Source of the DNA: Carex sylvatica
Taxonomy: Eukaryota; Streptophyta; Magnoliopsida; Poales; Cyperaceae
NCBI GenBank assembly: GCA_964058845.1
Contig: CAXKVR010000109.1
Location: forward strand, 248,001 to 312,000
Reading direction: 5' to 3'
Length of the DNA stretch: 64,000 nucleotides
Of the stretch, positions 34,545-45,856 are shown piece by piece; position 1 is the stretch's first letter; each line of letters opens with the position of its first letter. Both the position numbers and the translations under genes were made by a program. Under the pieces are notes generated by a model. The model did not search any database, was not told the DNA's origin, and worked only from the letters and a program-made list of their open reading frames with translations.

Positions 34545-37188
34545 TGTCACACCCCGACGATAGGATTGACAACCGGTCGCGTTTATCAGCGCAAGGCGAT
34601 TATATTTTAATACACAACATAATTATACATACATTACCAATGACAAGTACATAAGCCACAATACATGAAGTATATTTTTGTTTTTATTTTTCAAAGTGTC
34701 ATGAGTTATATGTAACAAAACAAGTCGATATAAATCTGGTACAGTATAATAAAATACAAATGAAATACCATATCAGATTTATCATAAACAACATATACTA
34801 TTATTGTGGCAAATTCCGCAATCTTTGAGTTTGACATCTCACCTCGGCATCTTGCGCTTCGTACCTGGAACCCACAAAGTGGAAAGGTGAGAGATTGGAA
34901 ATCTCCCGGTGCGGTGTTCAGTTCCAGTCGAGTTATCCTTAGATTCGACCAACTAAAACCAAAACAAAACCGAGCATCAAAAATATAGACTACAAGAATA
35001 ATATAAAATCAAAGAATTTAAGTTACCAACTATAATCAATCAAAACAACAAAAGTATAAGTTCACTTTAAGAAATGCTCAAATACCACGAAAGAAATCAG
35101 CAAGCTAGAGAAACAATTTATAATACTATAACTATCAGACATAAAAAAGTTCAATCCAATTTAATTGTGCAACCATATCATATAAACATGCTTTATTCAA
35201 GACTATTAATGATAGAATAAAATATAATTATATTAGGTAATCATTTTGGTATTAACAGTACTCGGTCATGGGCTACAAGTACAACGCCTACATGACCGTT
35301 AAGATTCAGGTGTGAGGTTCAACCATGCATGTACAAGACTCCGATCATGCGCTACCACGAATATGGCGCCTACACAATTTATGTTATGGCCATAACCTGA
35401 AATTATGCGCTTATCCCGAATAGGGCGCCTACATGACTAAAGTTATGCGCTACAATTTCAGCGCCTACATAACCGAGTCATGCGCTACCACGAATATGGC
35501 GCCTATGCAATTTCTGGTATGCACTACAAGTTCAGCGCTTACATAACAGAAATTACACGCTTACCCCGAATATGGCGCCTATGCAATTTCTGTTATGCGC
35601 TACAAGTTCAGCGCCTACATAACAGAAATTACACGCTTACCCGAATATGATGCCTACATGATCGTCAGGTTTCAGACATTTGGTTCTTTAATATACTTCA
35701 TTTATAACAAGCTCATGGTTCATACCATGCCATGTAACATGGATCCAATTTATGTAATATAAAACAATTTGGTTCAACTCATGATTAAAGTAATTCATGC
35801 ATGTCATGCAACTCATAAACTTTATTATAACTCATGCCATGTATCATGCAAACATTTCCTACTTCCATTTCAGAAAAATACTTTCATGCTTCATATGTAA
35901 TGTTAGGCATTTATGTCCTACTCCAATTCAGAAAAGACTACCGAATTTTATGTCCATTGTTTGTATCATGCAAAATGCCATGCATTCAAGGATTGCTAGC
36001 TACTCCAAATTATATCCAAATATTTACTCTCTCACGTCTATAATTATAACATTTACATCTGTAACAATTATATATTGTCATGCACACCAATTTGGTCACA
36101 ATTCAGTGGAACGATTATTACAATAGGACCTACAAATTTTCAGTGCAAGCACTTAATATTTATTCTATAGTTCAGGTTATATCATGTATCATGCATATTT
36201 TGATTTCAAAAATACCTTACAAGAATATTTGGTCAACACTCATAGGTTATTTCAAGTATATATGCCTTGCAAACATGAACCGTTACCCAATAAATTATCG
36301 ATACTTACTCATAGCAATCAACCAACCCAAATCAATAATTATAAACCAAGCAACCAAAAATCAAGCAAGTCAAATCAACAATTATAAGCAAGCAATCAAC
36401 AACAAAGCAATCTAAATCAACAATTATAATCTAGGAATCAACAATCAATAAAATTAGTTGGATGGAGCTGAGAATAACTCGAAATCCGCACCTGACCGTG
36501 TTATATTTACCGAGGCGTTTATCGAACTCTATTCTCTATTATGAATTTCCATCATCTTCCTTCTCTTTTTTCTTTCTTCTCAATTTCCCCTTCTCGGTTC
36601 CTTCTCTCCCTCTTTTCGTTACTTCCAAGGAATAAATGTTTTCTACCCCAGAATAGAAGCACCCCTTTAGACCCACGGAATAAAAGAATGAATTTTATAT
36701 TCTACACGGAGAAAACTAAATGAATATTATTCCTTCAATATTATATTATTTTAATATTTGATGAGGGGTACAACAAGGATTAAGATAAGGTTCAACTACA
36801 ATGAAAGTTGAGTGCGTTTAACAAAATTATTTTATATGATTTTGACACTTTGCGCCTTGTAAAATTTATAATTGCTCTTAGGTCCTTTATGATATCAAGC
36901 TTAAATTTTTAAGATGTTACAACTCCCCCCTCCGTTAAATAAATATAATTCAAATAAACATATTGTTAAGAAAAAAAAAAGTTTAAAAATTTCAAGGCTA
37001 ATAGAAAATCTATCTAATAATTTCCTGACTATATAATCAAATAATTTGAAATTGTTGTTCATCTCAATTCATATGAATTCAAGATAAATTTTAACAATCT
37101 ACGGCAAGACTATAAAAAATTTCTTTAATTTTGTGTTTCACTTTATATCAGATATAATTTCTCAAAATATCCAAATTGAGATGTTACA
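34545..37188 (-). mobile_element. Solo-LTR-like element, TGTCACACC family, copy C
   Basis: Starts TGTCACACCCCGACG and ends GATGTTACA, flanked by CCTGA (34540-34544 and 37189-37193), a perfect 5-bp target-site duplication. Same size (2644 bp) and module order as copy B but highly diverged: GCAAGGCGATTATA near the start, a hairpin GAGATTGGAAATCTC before CGGTGCGG (34885-34910), and in place of the ACAGATG block a long array of GCGCTAC/GCGCCTAC repeats. No coding domains. Confidence 0.77.
35262..35680. repeat. GCGCCTAC / ATGCGCTAC tandem array inside copy C
   Basis: Alternating short motifs ATGCGCTAC(C/A) and GGCGCCTACAT with the spacer CATAACAGAAATTACACGCT, in units of roughly 40-80 bp, at the relative position where copies A and B carry the ACAGATGTTC dimer. 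Confidence 0.8.
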
Positions 37189-37193
37189 CCTGA

Positions 37194-38500
37194 GATGTTT
37201 TTTTGTTAAAGGAAAAAACACTACAATAAAACGAGCTATATTTGAAAATTATATACGTAACAAGTTTTTTTATTAACAGGAAAAACACTAGTACAGAAAA
37301 CGCGATGGTCCAAAAAGTTAATGTCATACGGTTATACGACCATGTCAACGAGCGTTGTGTATAGATAGGGGGTAGGTTGTACACGGTTTTGGAACCTTGT
37401 CTATGTAGTACTAACATGTATGTTTAATAAAACTAAACCGTGTAATATCTTAATAAGAAAGGCGCTGAAAATGATAGTTTCTACACGATCAAAGCAACCT
37501 TGTTCAATAACTAGGTTTATATAACATCCCAAAAAATTAATATTTTTTTTCAACAATTACGTTGAATCTATACATAACAATTTTGATTATACATAACACT
37601 CAAAGGCTTCCCTCTTGCCTTCTTACCTAACACTCAAAGGCCAAAGAAATTATTGATTGTGTTTGATTAACCCATACAAGACGCTTGGTTAGAAACTTGA
37701 GATCGAAAGCTTCGTGGAAATGCCGTCTGATCAGATCTGCATTAGTACTTGCGTTCATCACATTTGCATAGCACTGAATTGTTTCTAACGTCCAACAGTG
37801 AATGGCATTAATTAAGTGAAATTAATAGTTAGAGAGTGATTGTGTTAAACGATTGGAAGTTGAGGAAAGAATGGTAGTTGTCCAAATTGATGTCTGGAAA
37901 GCTCTTTGTCATAGTTTTTTTTATAACCAATAATATATAACTCATAATTTTGAAATAAAACAATTAAAATGTAACTTAAAACTTTGTACTTATCATCTCG
38001 GCAAATGAAAAATGATCAGATTTATTACAATTTACAGTTCATTACAAGACTGAAATTTTACAATAGTCCATATTTAACGACGTCATTTAGTTGACCATTG
38101 AATGATATTCAAATTGCACGAGAGAGGGACCCATAATCAATATTTGTCCCTCACAATGTCGCTTAGATTCTCCTATTTGACTGAGTCCCTAACAGTGTCT
38201 CAACTTGTCGGTGAGGACGACAATCATTATACCAAGATGTTCAATTATACACCAAACTACTACACAAAATAAAACCTGAAAAATATAAGAAAAAAAAGAG
38301 AGCAAAAGTTATTCTCTTTTCCTGAGGCATTAGTTAGAATGGAAACCCTTATGATACAAAAACCCTTCGCCCAACTTGATTGCGAGCCAAGTTCACAGTT
38401 ATGTATGCTCATATGTTGAAGAGAGAGAGAGAGAGAGAGAAAGCGCACCTGGCAGGAAGGTAGCGAAGAGAGGAGGAAAGGATGCTTCTTAGTGTGGCCA
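37194..38500. other. Gene-free spacer with (GA)n
   Basis: No gene is supported. (GA)n microsatellite at 38419-38442. Confidence 0.5.
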
Positions 38501-38519
38501 AATTCTCAGAGGAAGGGGG

Positions 38520-38760
38520 GATTAGGGATCCCTTGAATTACCCAAATTTTGAGTGTATCCGAAAATAGAGAGGTGAGGTTGAGTCACGTTGACGGTGTTG
38601 TCTATCGTTTCAGCCATCTGTGCCTAATGAATCGGCTTGCTCTGATACCAATGATTGTTAGAAAATTGGCTATATGCGCAGCCCAAATGCTTTATGTTTT
38701 AATAGAGCTCTCTATTTCACAGAATGACAAATACTTAATTTTCTAAACTGCTAAAAAATA
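38520..38760 (-). mobile_element. LTR retrotransposon remnant with primer-binding site
   Basis: On the minus strand the LTR end TTTTCTAACA (boundary at 38656) is followed after five bases by TGGTATCAGAGC (38639-38650), the initiator-Met-tRNA primer-binding site used by plant LTR elements. A start codon at 38615-38617 opens MAETIDNTVNVTQPHLSIFG, a gag-like N-terminus that stops after 31 codons. The rest of the element is missing. Confidence 0.6.
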
Positions 38761-39247
38761 GTAACTCTTTCATACACTTTATTTTTCTATCGTTACTAAA
38801 ATCATCTCCTGCTTACATACTTAATATACCTATTACAAATTCTATTTTTAGATCTCCACTACCTCCATAATATTCTAAAATTGATACATGCTGCCATAAT
38901 TAACTTTGCTAAATAGAGAAATATTCTAACTATAGTTTCTGACAACTAAAATAGAATATGTTAATCGCGGACAGCAACTTCGATCAATTTTTAACAATTT
39001 CCAACCTAGAACCCAATTTAATAGAAGTTCCAAAATCCAGATGTTCTATTATTTTTGGTTGTTCTCCACTCAAGAGATACAACAGTACCATCCAAATATT
39101 ATATGCAAAAAAGAAAAGGAAAAGAGGATTTTTTTTTTTGAAAACCATAGAATGATCGACCACGGACATCACTAAATAATTAGCAGAATAATATAGTAAT
39201 AGAAGATTAAAAAAAAAAAACATGCCAGTTCATAACCATGCAGAAAT

Positions 39248-39412
39248 AAGAAGAAATAATATACATCAACATATGCAAACCTAATACAATATATTAAGAA
39301 GAAATAATATACATCAACATATGCAAACCTAATACAATATATTAAGAAGAAATAATATACATCAACATATGCAAACCTAATACAATATATTAAGAAGAAA
39401 TAATATACATAA
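39248..39412. repeat. 48-bp tandem repeat, 3.4 units
   Basis: Unit AAGAAGAAATAATATACATC... repeats at 39248, 39296, 39344 and 39392 with almost no differences, so it is recent. Unit B of the duplication has only one diverged unit. Confidence 0.9.
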
Positions 39413-39477
39413 CTTCATTAATCAAGATCGTTTGATGTCGCTAAACAAAAAATGCACGCCATTTATAAAATAAAATG

Positions 39478-40893
39478 TTAGCTCATATTTCTGCATTTAT
39501 TTTTCTTTCTCTCCTCATGTTTATATTCCCAAGGACTTTGTGGGTTGGAATTAGCCCAAAGCCCTTTTCTGCGTACTTGAGCCTCCACTTGCCACTGAAA
39601 GAAAATAATATATTGTCAAAGAAAACTTACAAAATAATTGTTTTAAAAGATTTTAAAATTAATGCAAAATAATAATAATAGAAATGAGAAATAACAAAAG
39701 ATTTGTTCATAAACATACCCGAGCAAGCTCCGGACGTTTATCAAAGAAGTCATAATGCCAGACATGGCCCTCTTTCAAAAGTATTTCCTGTATTATAAAA
39801 TTAAAATGACATAACTTATATTTTCAAAATACTAATTTAGATTTAGAATTGTAAACAAATGACCATGTAATCTAGTTCGAGTAAACATTCCTTGTTTATT
39901 CACACTTCAAGTGAATGGGGATACTTTCAAGGTCACCCTTAACCATTTCACCCCTTGTTCATGTCTAAATACCCATGAATGTGGTTTATACTACGACCTC
40001 TCCTTTTCGGTCACTTCAGGTTACTTCTTTGATTGGCATAGAAGAATACACAAAGCTTCCTTTCACACATACAACTTGTAACCTCTTTTAGTTAACAACG
40101 ATAGCAAACTCCCATACTCAAATAATCCGAGAAATTGCACGATGATTAATCCACTAGATAAGTTAAAGACAATGACTATACAAGTTTCGAATTACATGAC
40201 CCTGGCTATACTTTAAAGAACACACACAAAAAGCACTTAACAGTGCCGACTTCAGTCAGCTATTATTTTTCCAATCAGTTCAGCTTGAAAACTCAAAAGG
40301 CTGAGATAAGCAAACCACCCTTTCTTTCAAGTAAAATAATCTAATAAGTTACCTGAAGAAAGATTTTGTCGAGGTACACATCCACTAAAAGACGACCGTA
40401 AGGATCAGTGCCATATGCCACTAATTTCAACGATTTTCCCCCAAGTAAATTTATTAGTGCTTCCTTGGCCTCCTCTCCATAGGTCATGCCCATTTCCGGA
40501 GCATCAACACCCCTATACAAATTTACAACTTTTGTTTTTAACTTGGCGTGCAAACTTGATGAATATATGTAATGAACTCTATAAAAAATTTATGTGTAGA
40601 CAGGTTATCAAGTGACACATGATCTTCTAACATGAATATTATGCTCTCACGAGCAATGGTAAAAATGTGACATAAGTACAAGTCGTAATTAGGCTGGTCG
40701 TTTCTCATTTTTATTAATATTTACTATCATTATAATAACTATTTTTGGTGTTGTTCTTCTAATTATATAATTTGAATTATGATTATGATAATTACTTGAT
40801 CATTTTTTTTAACTTTTTACAACTAAAATTATTACAGTAATTAACATAACTATTATTATCAATGACGTCATCATTAACATCATTATTATTATC

Positions 40894-40941
<48 letters not shown>

Positions 40942-42714
40942 ACATGTAATAATTGTTAGCAATGCTATTATCATTATTATAATTTCTAATAATAATATTG
41001 TAATTACTATTACAATTTTTGTTGTTGAGTTAAGTATTTTTATTACCAACATCATTATTCTTTTAAAGAACATTAATTATTATTTATTACAATTATCGGC
41101 AACAATTTAATTATAATAGTAATTATTATAATTTCTATTATTGTTCTTTCCATTATTGTTACTACTATAATATTTTATCCATACTTCCATAATCTAATTC
41201 TATTTAATGTTGTACTTTAGGCTTAATTCTAACCAATGTATTAATAATATTGAACTAAGTCAGCAGTTAAACAACATTTTGATCTAAAGCATCGAACAGA
41301 AATAGAAAATGCTTACTTTAAACGGACTCTATATTCCTTTACAAGAATTTCCTCATTGCATGAACCTCTTTTAATCCTACAATTACAAAACGAAAAATAA
41401 CAGTACTTCAAATATAAACCGATATAAAATGCTTTGGTGTAGACATTAGTATTGTTCGGTAGACAAGCTATGGTCCCAAACTATATATATACCCCACTCA
41501 TTTGACAATATTTCTTCATTCAAGCAAGATGAGTTCTTTTTTAAGGTTAGCTTCTGGCAAGAGCAGTTAAGCAAGTTTTAAGCACCGTTTCAAAGATATA
41601 CGTACAATATGTTGTATTTTGAATTTCAAAGATATTTTTGGTAGTATGAAGTAATCAATGATACCTGTAGCCTGCTGTATTAATTGCATCTTGTAATGCA
41701 TCGGCTTTAATGAAGTCCTGAGCAGCCCGAGCTTGCATTCTTGCAATCACCATAGTATGTATCTCCCTTGGCACTATACATGGTGATCGAGGGTCAGACA
41801 CATCCACATGAATGATCATGCCATCCCCATCTCCTATTAATCTTGGATTCACCTGCAATAGCATTTACTCACCAAATTAGCCCATAACTATAGCTACTAA
41901 GCATTGATATGATATAGTTGACAAAACTTATATAAATAGATTATAATGTGTAGCTTCCATTGGCTTTTCATGGGTTAGTGTTGGATTCTTAATTATATTC
42001 TAATATGTTTGGAGAGAAAAAGAGGCTTTGTTTATAAATCAAGACAAACATAATAAAATTACTTCAGTTAGCCACCCCTGTACAATATACCCATATCTAA
42101 TGTAGGTTTAGGGTTTAGGGTTTGTCGGAATAGTTGGAATTCACATTCTTGTCAAAAAAAAAAAAAAAAGGAGTTGAAATTAGTACTTAAGATGTAGTAT
42201 GATAAAATAGTGTACTCTTTAATTTTGTTTTATATATAACAAAAAAAACAAATTCGAATTTAGGAATGAAAAAATAGGAAGAATATTGAACATTCCGCCA
42301 ACACATTTTGTTTTCTCTATTCTACTGAGGATATGTACTAAATTAAATAAAAGTATTCCATGCGCGCATATGCCAACATTAAGATATGCTTTGATTAGAT
42401 TAATAAAGAAGATTATTCCATACCGGTAAACTATGTATTACACATGGCACATATTGTGATGTTGCAAATTGAGGTTGAGGTTGAGATTGAGGCTGAGAAT
42501 GGGTTTGAGGTTGAGCCTGAAGTCGAGGTCCAGCCGATGGAAAAAAAGGTGGTAGATGTTGACGTTGAGGTTGAGGTAGTTGAGGTTGGGCTAATAGAAA
42601 ATATGGTAGTAAAAATCGGTTTGGGTATACAGGGAATGAAATTTTTATGGCAGGATCTATTGCTCCCACCATTTGGCCGGATTGAATCTGTAGAAGCTGT
42701 CCGTGTGCCATCAT
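39478..42714 (-). CDS. CAN-like calcium-dependent nuclease, copy A (intact)
   Basis: Six exons: 42714-42424, 41852-41665, 41376-41317, 40512-40353, 39787-39719 and 39594-39478. All GT-AG, phases consistent, 294 codons plus stop. Exon 1 encodes a Pro/Gln-rich N-terminus (QPQLPQPQRQ) ending in HSLP, which aligns with the LP-VxxxxxxDGD entry of plant CAN1/CAN2 proteins. Exons 2-6 give the staphylococcal-nuclease fold: calcium-site GDGDG, then RLKGVDAPE (the Arg, Asp and Glu equivalent to R35, D40 and E43) and DPYGRLL (R87 equivalent), ending QSPWEYKHEERKK. Family members cleave DNA and RNA with calcium; CAN1/CAN2 are myristoylated at the plasma membrane, but no N-terminal MG motif occurs here, so location is unknown. 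The start is MMAHGQ at 42714; an in-frame Met at 42756 is possible. The acidic plus-strand frame at 42444-42863 is an antisense shadow. Confidence 0.85.
40893..40942. repeat. (ATT)n microsatellite in CAN-like copy A intron 3
   Basis: About 15 ATT units within a longer ATT/ATC-rich tract (40790-41100). Copy B lacks most of it. Confidence 0.9.
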
Positions 42715-42756
42715 TTCAATGTCTCTCACGTTTTTTCTCTTTTCTCTCTCTCTCAC

Positions 42757-44478
42757 ATTATTTGTTTCAAGTTAATAGAGAAAGGATCAGTATTACTCAG
42801 CACTTCATATTTATAATAAATATGGAGGTTAGACATTTATGGAAATATAATCATTTTCTTTAAAAGGAATAGGCTCCGTTTGGCTAATAATAGCATGGCT
42901 AATTATAAAGTTAATTGTGATTAAGAATATCATCATTTCTATATCTGGAAATTATGCTAAATAAAATTAAAAATAACGTACCTATTTCTTCAAAAATAGA
43001 AAGTTGAATATCGAAAGTAATGAACGTGTATGATGACAAGGTGTGTAGTTTGTTATTTATAAGCCTGCCTAGCCAATTAATTAAAATGCATGTCCTAATA
43101 TTATACTCATATCACAATAAGAATTTGGTTGTTTGACTCAAATCTTAAATGGCTCATACTATTTTACCACATAACATGACAAAATGAAATTCATTCGTAT
43201 CCTACACAGCTCATGAGACGCAGCCAAAAAAAAAAGAATGGATAAAATAAAATTTTATAATTATTTGAACAATATTTATTTATTTTTAACTTTTTCTGAA
43301 AAAAATATTAATATAAATATATATAATTTTTAATTTAGATAAGAGGATGTCGAGCGCCACCTTTTAGACCCATGTGGTTTCGCCCATGCTAAGTTTTTAT
43401 ATGACATATTTAAAACAAAATTTATTAATCTACATTTCATTAGAACTTTACAATTATCTTATTTTTTATTTAGTAATTCCTATTTTTTCCGTGTATTAAT
43501 TACTAATTTTTGAAATACATTAGTTAATTTATAAATACTCTAGATGTTTGAATTATTTCTTATAAGTTCAATATTTTATGATGATGTTATAAAAGTTTTT
43601 TTATGTGCATATTTTACATCATTCAAGTCAATTATTTTTTTCACAGGTTTGAAAAAAATTACAAAATGACCCTGATATTTTTTTATATGCTAGCTCCCAC
43701 CACCAGGATTTTAGACAGTTATTATCTCTACTGAACCGTCAAGAATTCTGACAATCTACTAGGTACATAAACATCAAACGTGAAGGTGATCTCTCTCACG
43801 AAGGCGATCTCTGAAGGTGATCTTTGAAGTTTCTTCCTTTACCATATTCTTTCTTACACATTATTTATTTAAATATATGAAATCTACGATCTAGATTTTT
43901 TTTTCTCAATTTTTAGTTCAAATATTTTCATTTGGACATTTAGTTTAGTGCTTTTTATATTCAGATATAGGGTATCAAACAAAAAAAGAAATTTTTTAGA
44001 TTTAATTTAGTGTTTTCGTTTTGAGAATTTAAATTAATCAGTAAAGAGTTGTTAAAGTAATTTTAAGCTATAAATATTTTTTAAATTTTTTTGTCTTATC
44101 CCTACTACATCTCTCAAATTTCATCCATTATAGTACATATATATATGGGAATAAAAATATATCTATATAAGTAAACCAAAGTTAGAAAAAGGTGTTGTAT
44201 TTCTAGAAGTAATTTAAACATGTAGCATTTACATAAAAGAATGATAGTAGTGATAGTAATGTCTAATTAACCTAGACTAATTTATATAAAATTATAGTAA
44301 TGTCCAATCACACAACAACAAAAATAACTGATGATAAATTTATGAAGAATTTCTAAATACTTAAGTTCGACTAGTTAAATCAAGAAATAAAATAAAAATA
44401 AAAAGATATTAGTGTATATGGAGGAAGGTGACATATTTTAATTTTGGGAGAAATGTTCTATTCCCCGTGCCATCATAC
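42757..44478. other. Upstream region of CAN-like copy A
   Basis: AT-rich. At 43785-43830 the phrase GAAGGTGATCTCT / GAAGGCGATCTCTGAAGG repeats three times and is also conserved at 49808-49850 in unit B. No other gene is supported. Confidence 0.5.
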
Positions 44479-45444
44479 CCGAGCACGTCCCTTAAGTAGT
44501 TTAATAGAAAAACAGTCAATGTTGTCTAACTTTCATTTCTAGCACTAATATCTAAATATTTAAAGCTTTGTTTATAAATATAGTTTTAACTCTTAACTAC
44601 TTTTGTTTTCAAGTTAAAAAAGGAAAGATTCATGTCACCCACTTTTTTTTATTTTTCTCTGATCATTCTTATCCATTTCTCCGACGATCCGTGATAAATT
44701 TTATGAATCTAAAAATAAGAATGTTTTTTTTTTAATCTTTCAAATAAGATTCATGAATAAATACTTTTGAGTTATTTTGAAGTGATTTTTTATTTTTTTT
44801 AAGTAAGGCTCATGAGTACTGTAAATTTTTAAGTTTTAAAATCTTAGTCACAACCATTAAAAATTTTAAGGTTTTGTACATGAGGTTCATATGCTTTGTA
44901 CACAAGCTTTGTACATGAATTGTCATTGTTGAGGCTTATATTCTTTCAAATGTTATTGTTGAGATTTAAATTATTTGTACATGAGGTTTATATGCTTTAT
45001 TTTAGAGTTTTTAAGTGTTAATAATTAAGTTTATACACTTGTACATGAGGTTTATACGAAAGATATGAAGGCTTGTAAAGAGAGGTTAAATTATTTTGAA
45101 GCAAAATAAAAAAAAACTAAAAGTCACAAAAATTTAAAGTAGTAAAAAAAATAAGGACACAAATATAACTCGAAAGATATTTTTCATGGATCTCATTTGA
45201 AAGAGAAAATCAAGTAGAAAACATTCAAATTTTTCGATTTGCAAAATTTATCATGGATCGTCACAAAAAAAGGTGGGTGAAAGATATCTTCTCTTTTTTG
45301 ACTTAAAAACAAAAGTAGTTAGGAGTTAAAACTATTTAGATAAATGCTTATAGATAAAGGTTATAAACAAAGCTTTAAATATTTAGATATTATCACTGAA
45401 AATGGAAATTAGACATGATCAAGTATTTAGAGGACACGCTTGGG
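44479..45444. mobile_element. Long-TIR element, arms of about 220 bp
   Basis: 44479-44700 and 45240-45444 are inverted: for example ATATCTAAATATTTAAAGCT (44549) against AGCTTTAAATATTTAGATAT (45370), CTCTTAACTACTTTTGTTTT against AAAACAAAAGTAGTTAGGAG, and CACCCACTTTTTTTT against AAAAAAAGGTGGGTG. Outer ends GCACGTCC / GGACACGC. Long inverted arms with a short non-coding middle suggest a non-autonomous Mutator-like or foldback element. The segmental duplication breaks inside it, so unit B has only the left arm. Confidence 0.6.
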
Positions 45445-45856
45445 GATTTATTTGGGGACAATTATCAGGCTCCTATTCGGACAACGATATTTTTCAATAA
45501 TGAAAATTCAATGGATAAATATAAAATACTTTTAAGTTTAGGATCGGAATAGATCTATTCATAAAGTTTTGATTAAAAAAATTCCAATATAGTTTTGAGG
45601 GATATACACCCGGTATACGTATATATCATTAAAATAATAAAGTAATAGAAGATTAAAAGATCATATGCCACTTCATAACCATGCAGAAATAAGAAGATAT
45701 AATTAATATACATCAACATATGCAATCTAATACACATCATTTATATTATATCATCAAAATACAATAAATTAAGAAGAAATAATATACATAACTTTGTTAA
45801 TAGAAATCGTTTGATGTCGCTAAACAAAAAATGCACGCCATTTATAAAATAAAATG

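Larger units (their letters stand above)
39185..44775 (-). repeat. Segmental duplication, unit A
   Basis: About 5.6 kb closely matching 45625-51045 in the same orientation, covering the CAN-like gene, its promoter side and about 2 kb beyond. It starts at the minisatellite side (TAATAGAAGATTAAAA) and ends inside the long-TIR element near ATACTTTTGAG. Unit A has extra 48-bp tandem repeats and a longer ATT microsatellite. Confidence 0.85.

Noticed and set aside
40792..41110. Ile/Asn-rich open frames on both strands
   Set aside because: Translations of an ATT microsatellite within an intron of the CAN-like gene.
42095..42125. TTTAGGG repeats suggesting an interstitial telomere (also near 47968)
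   Set aside because: Only two or three units, present in both duplication units; too short to mean more than chance.
42444..42863. Plus-strand open frame rich in Glu and Val (139 codons), and its twin at 48278-48586
   Set aside because: Exact antisense of the Gln/Pro-coding exon 1 of the CAN-like genes.
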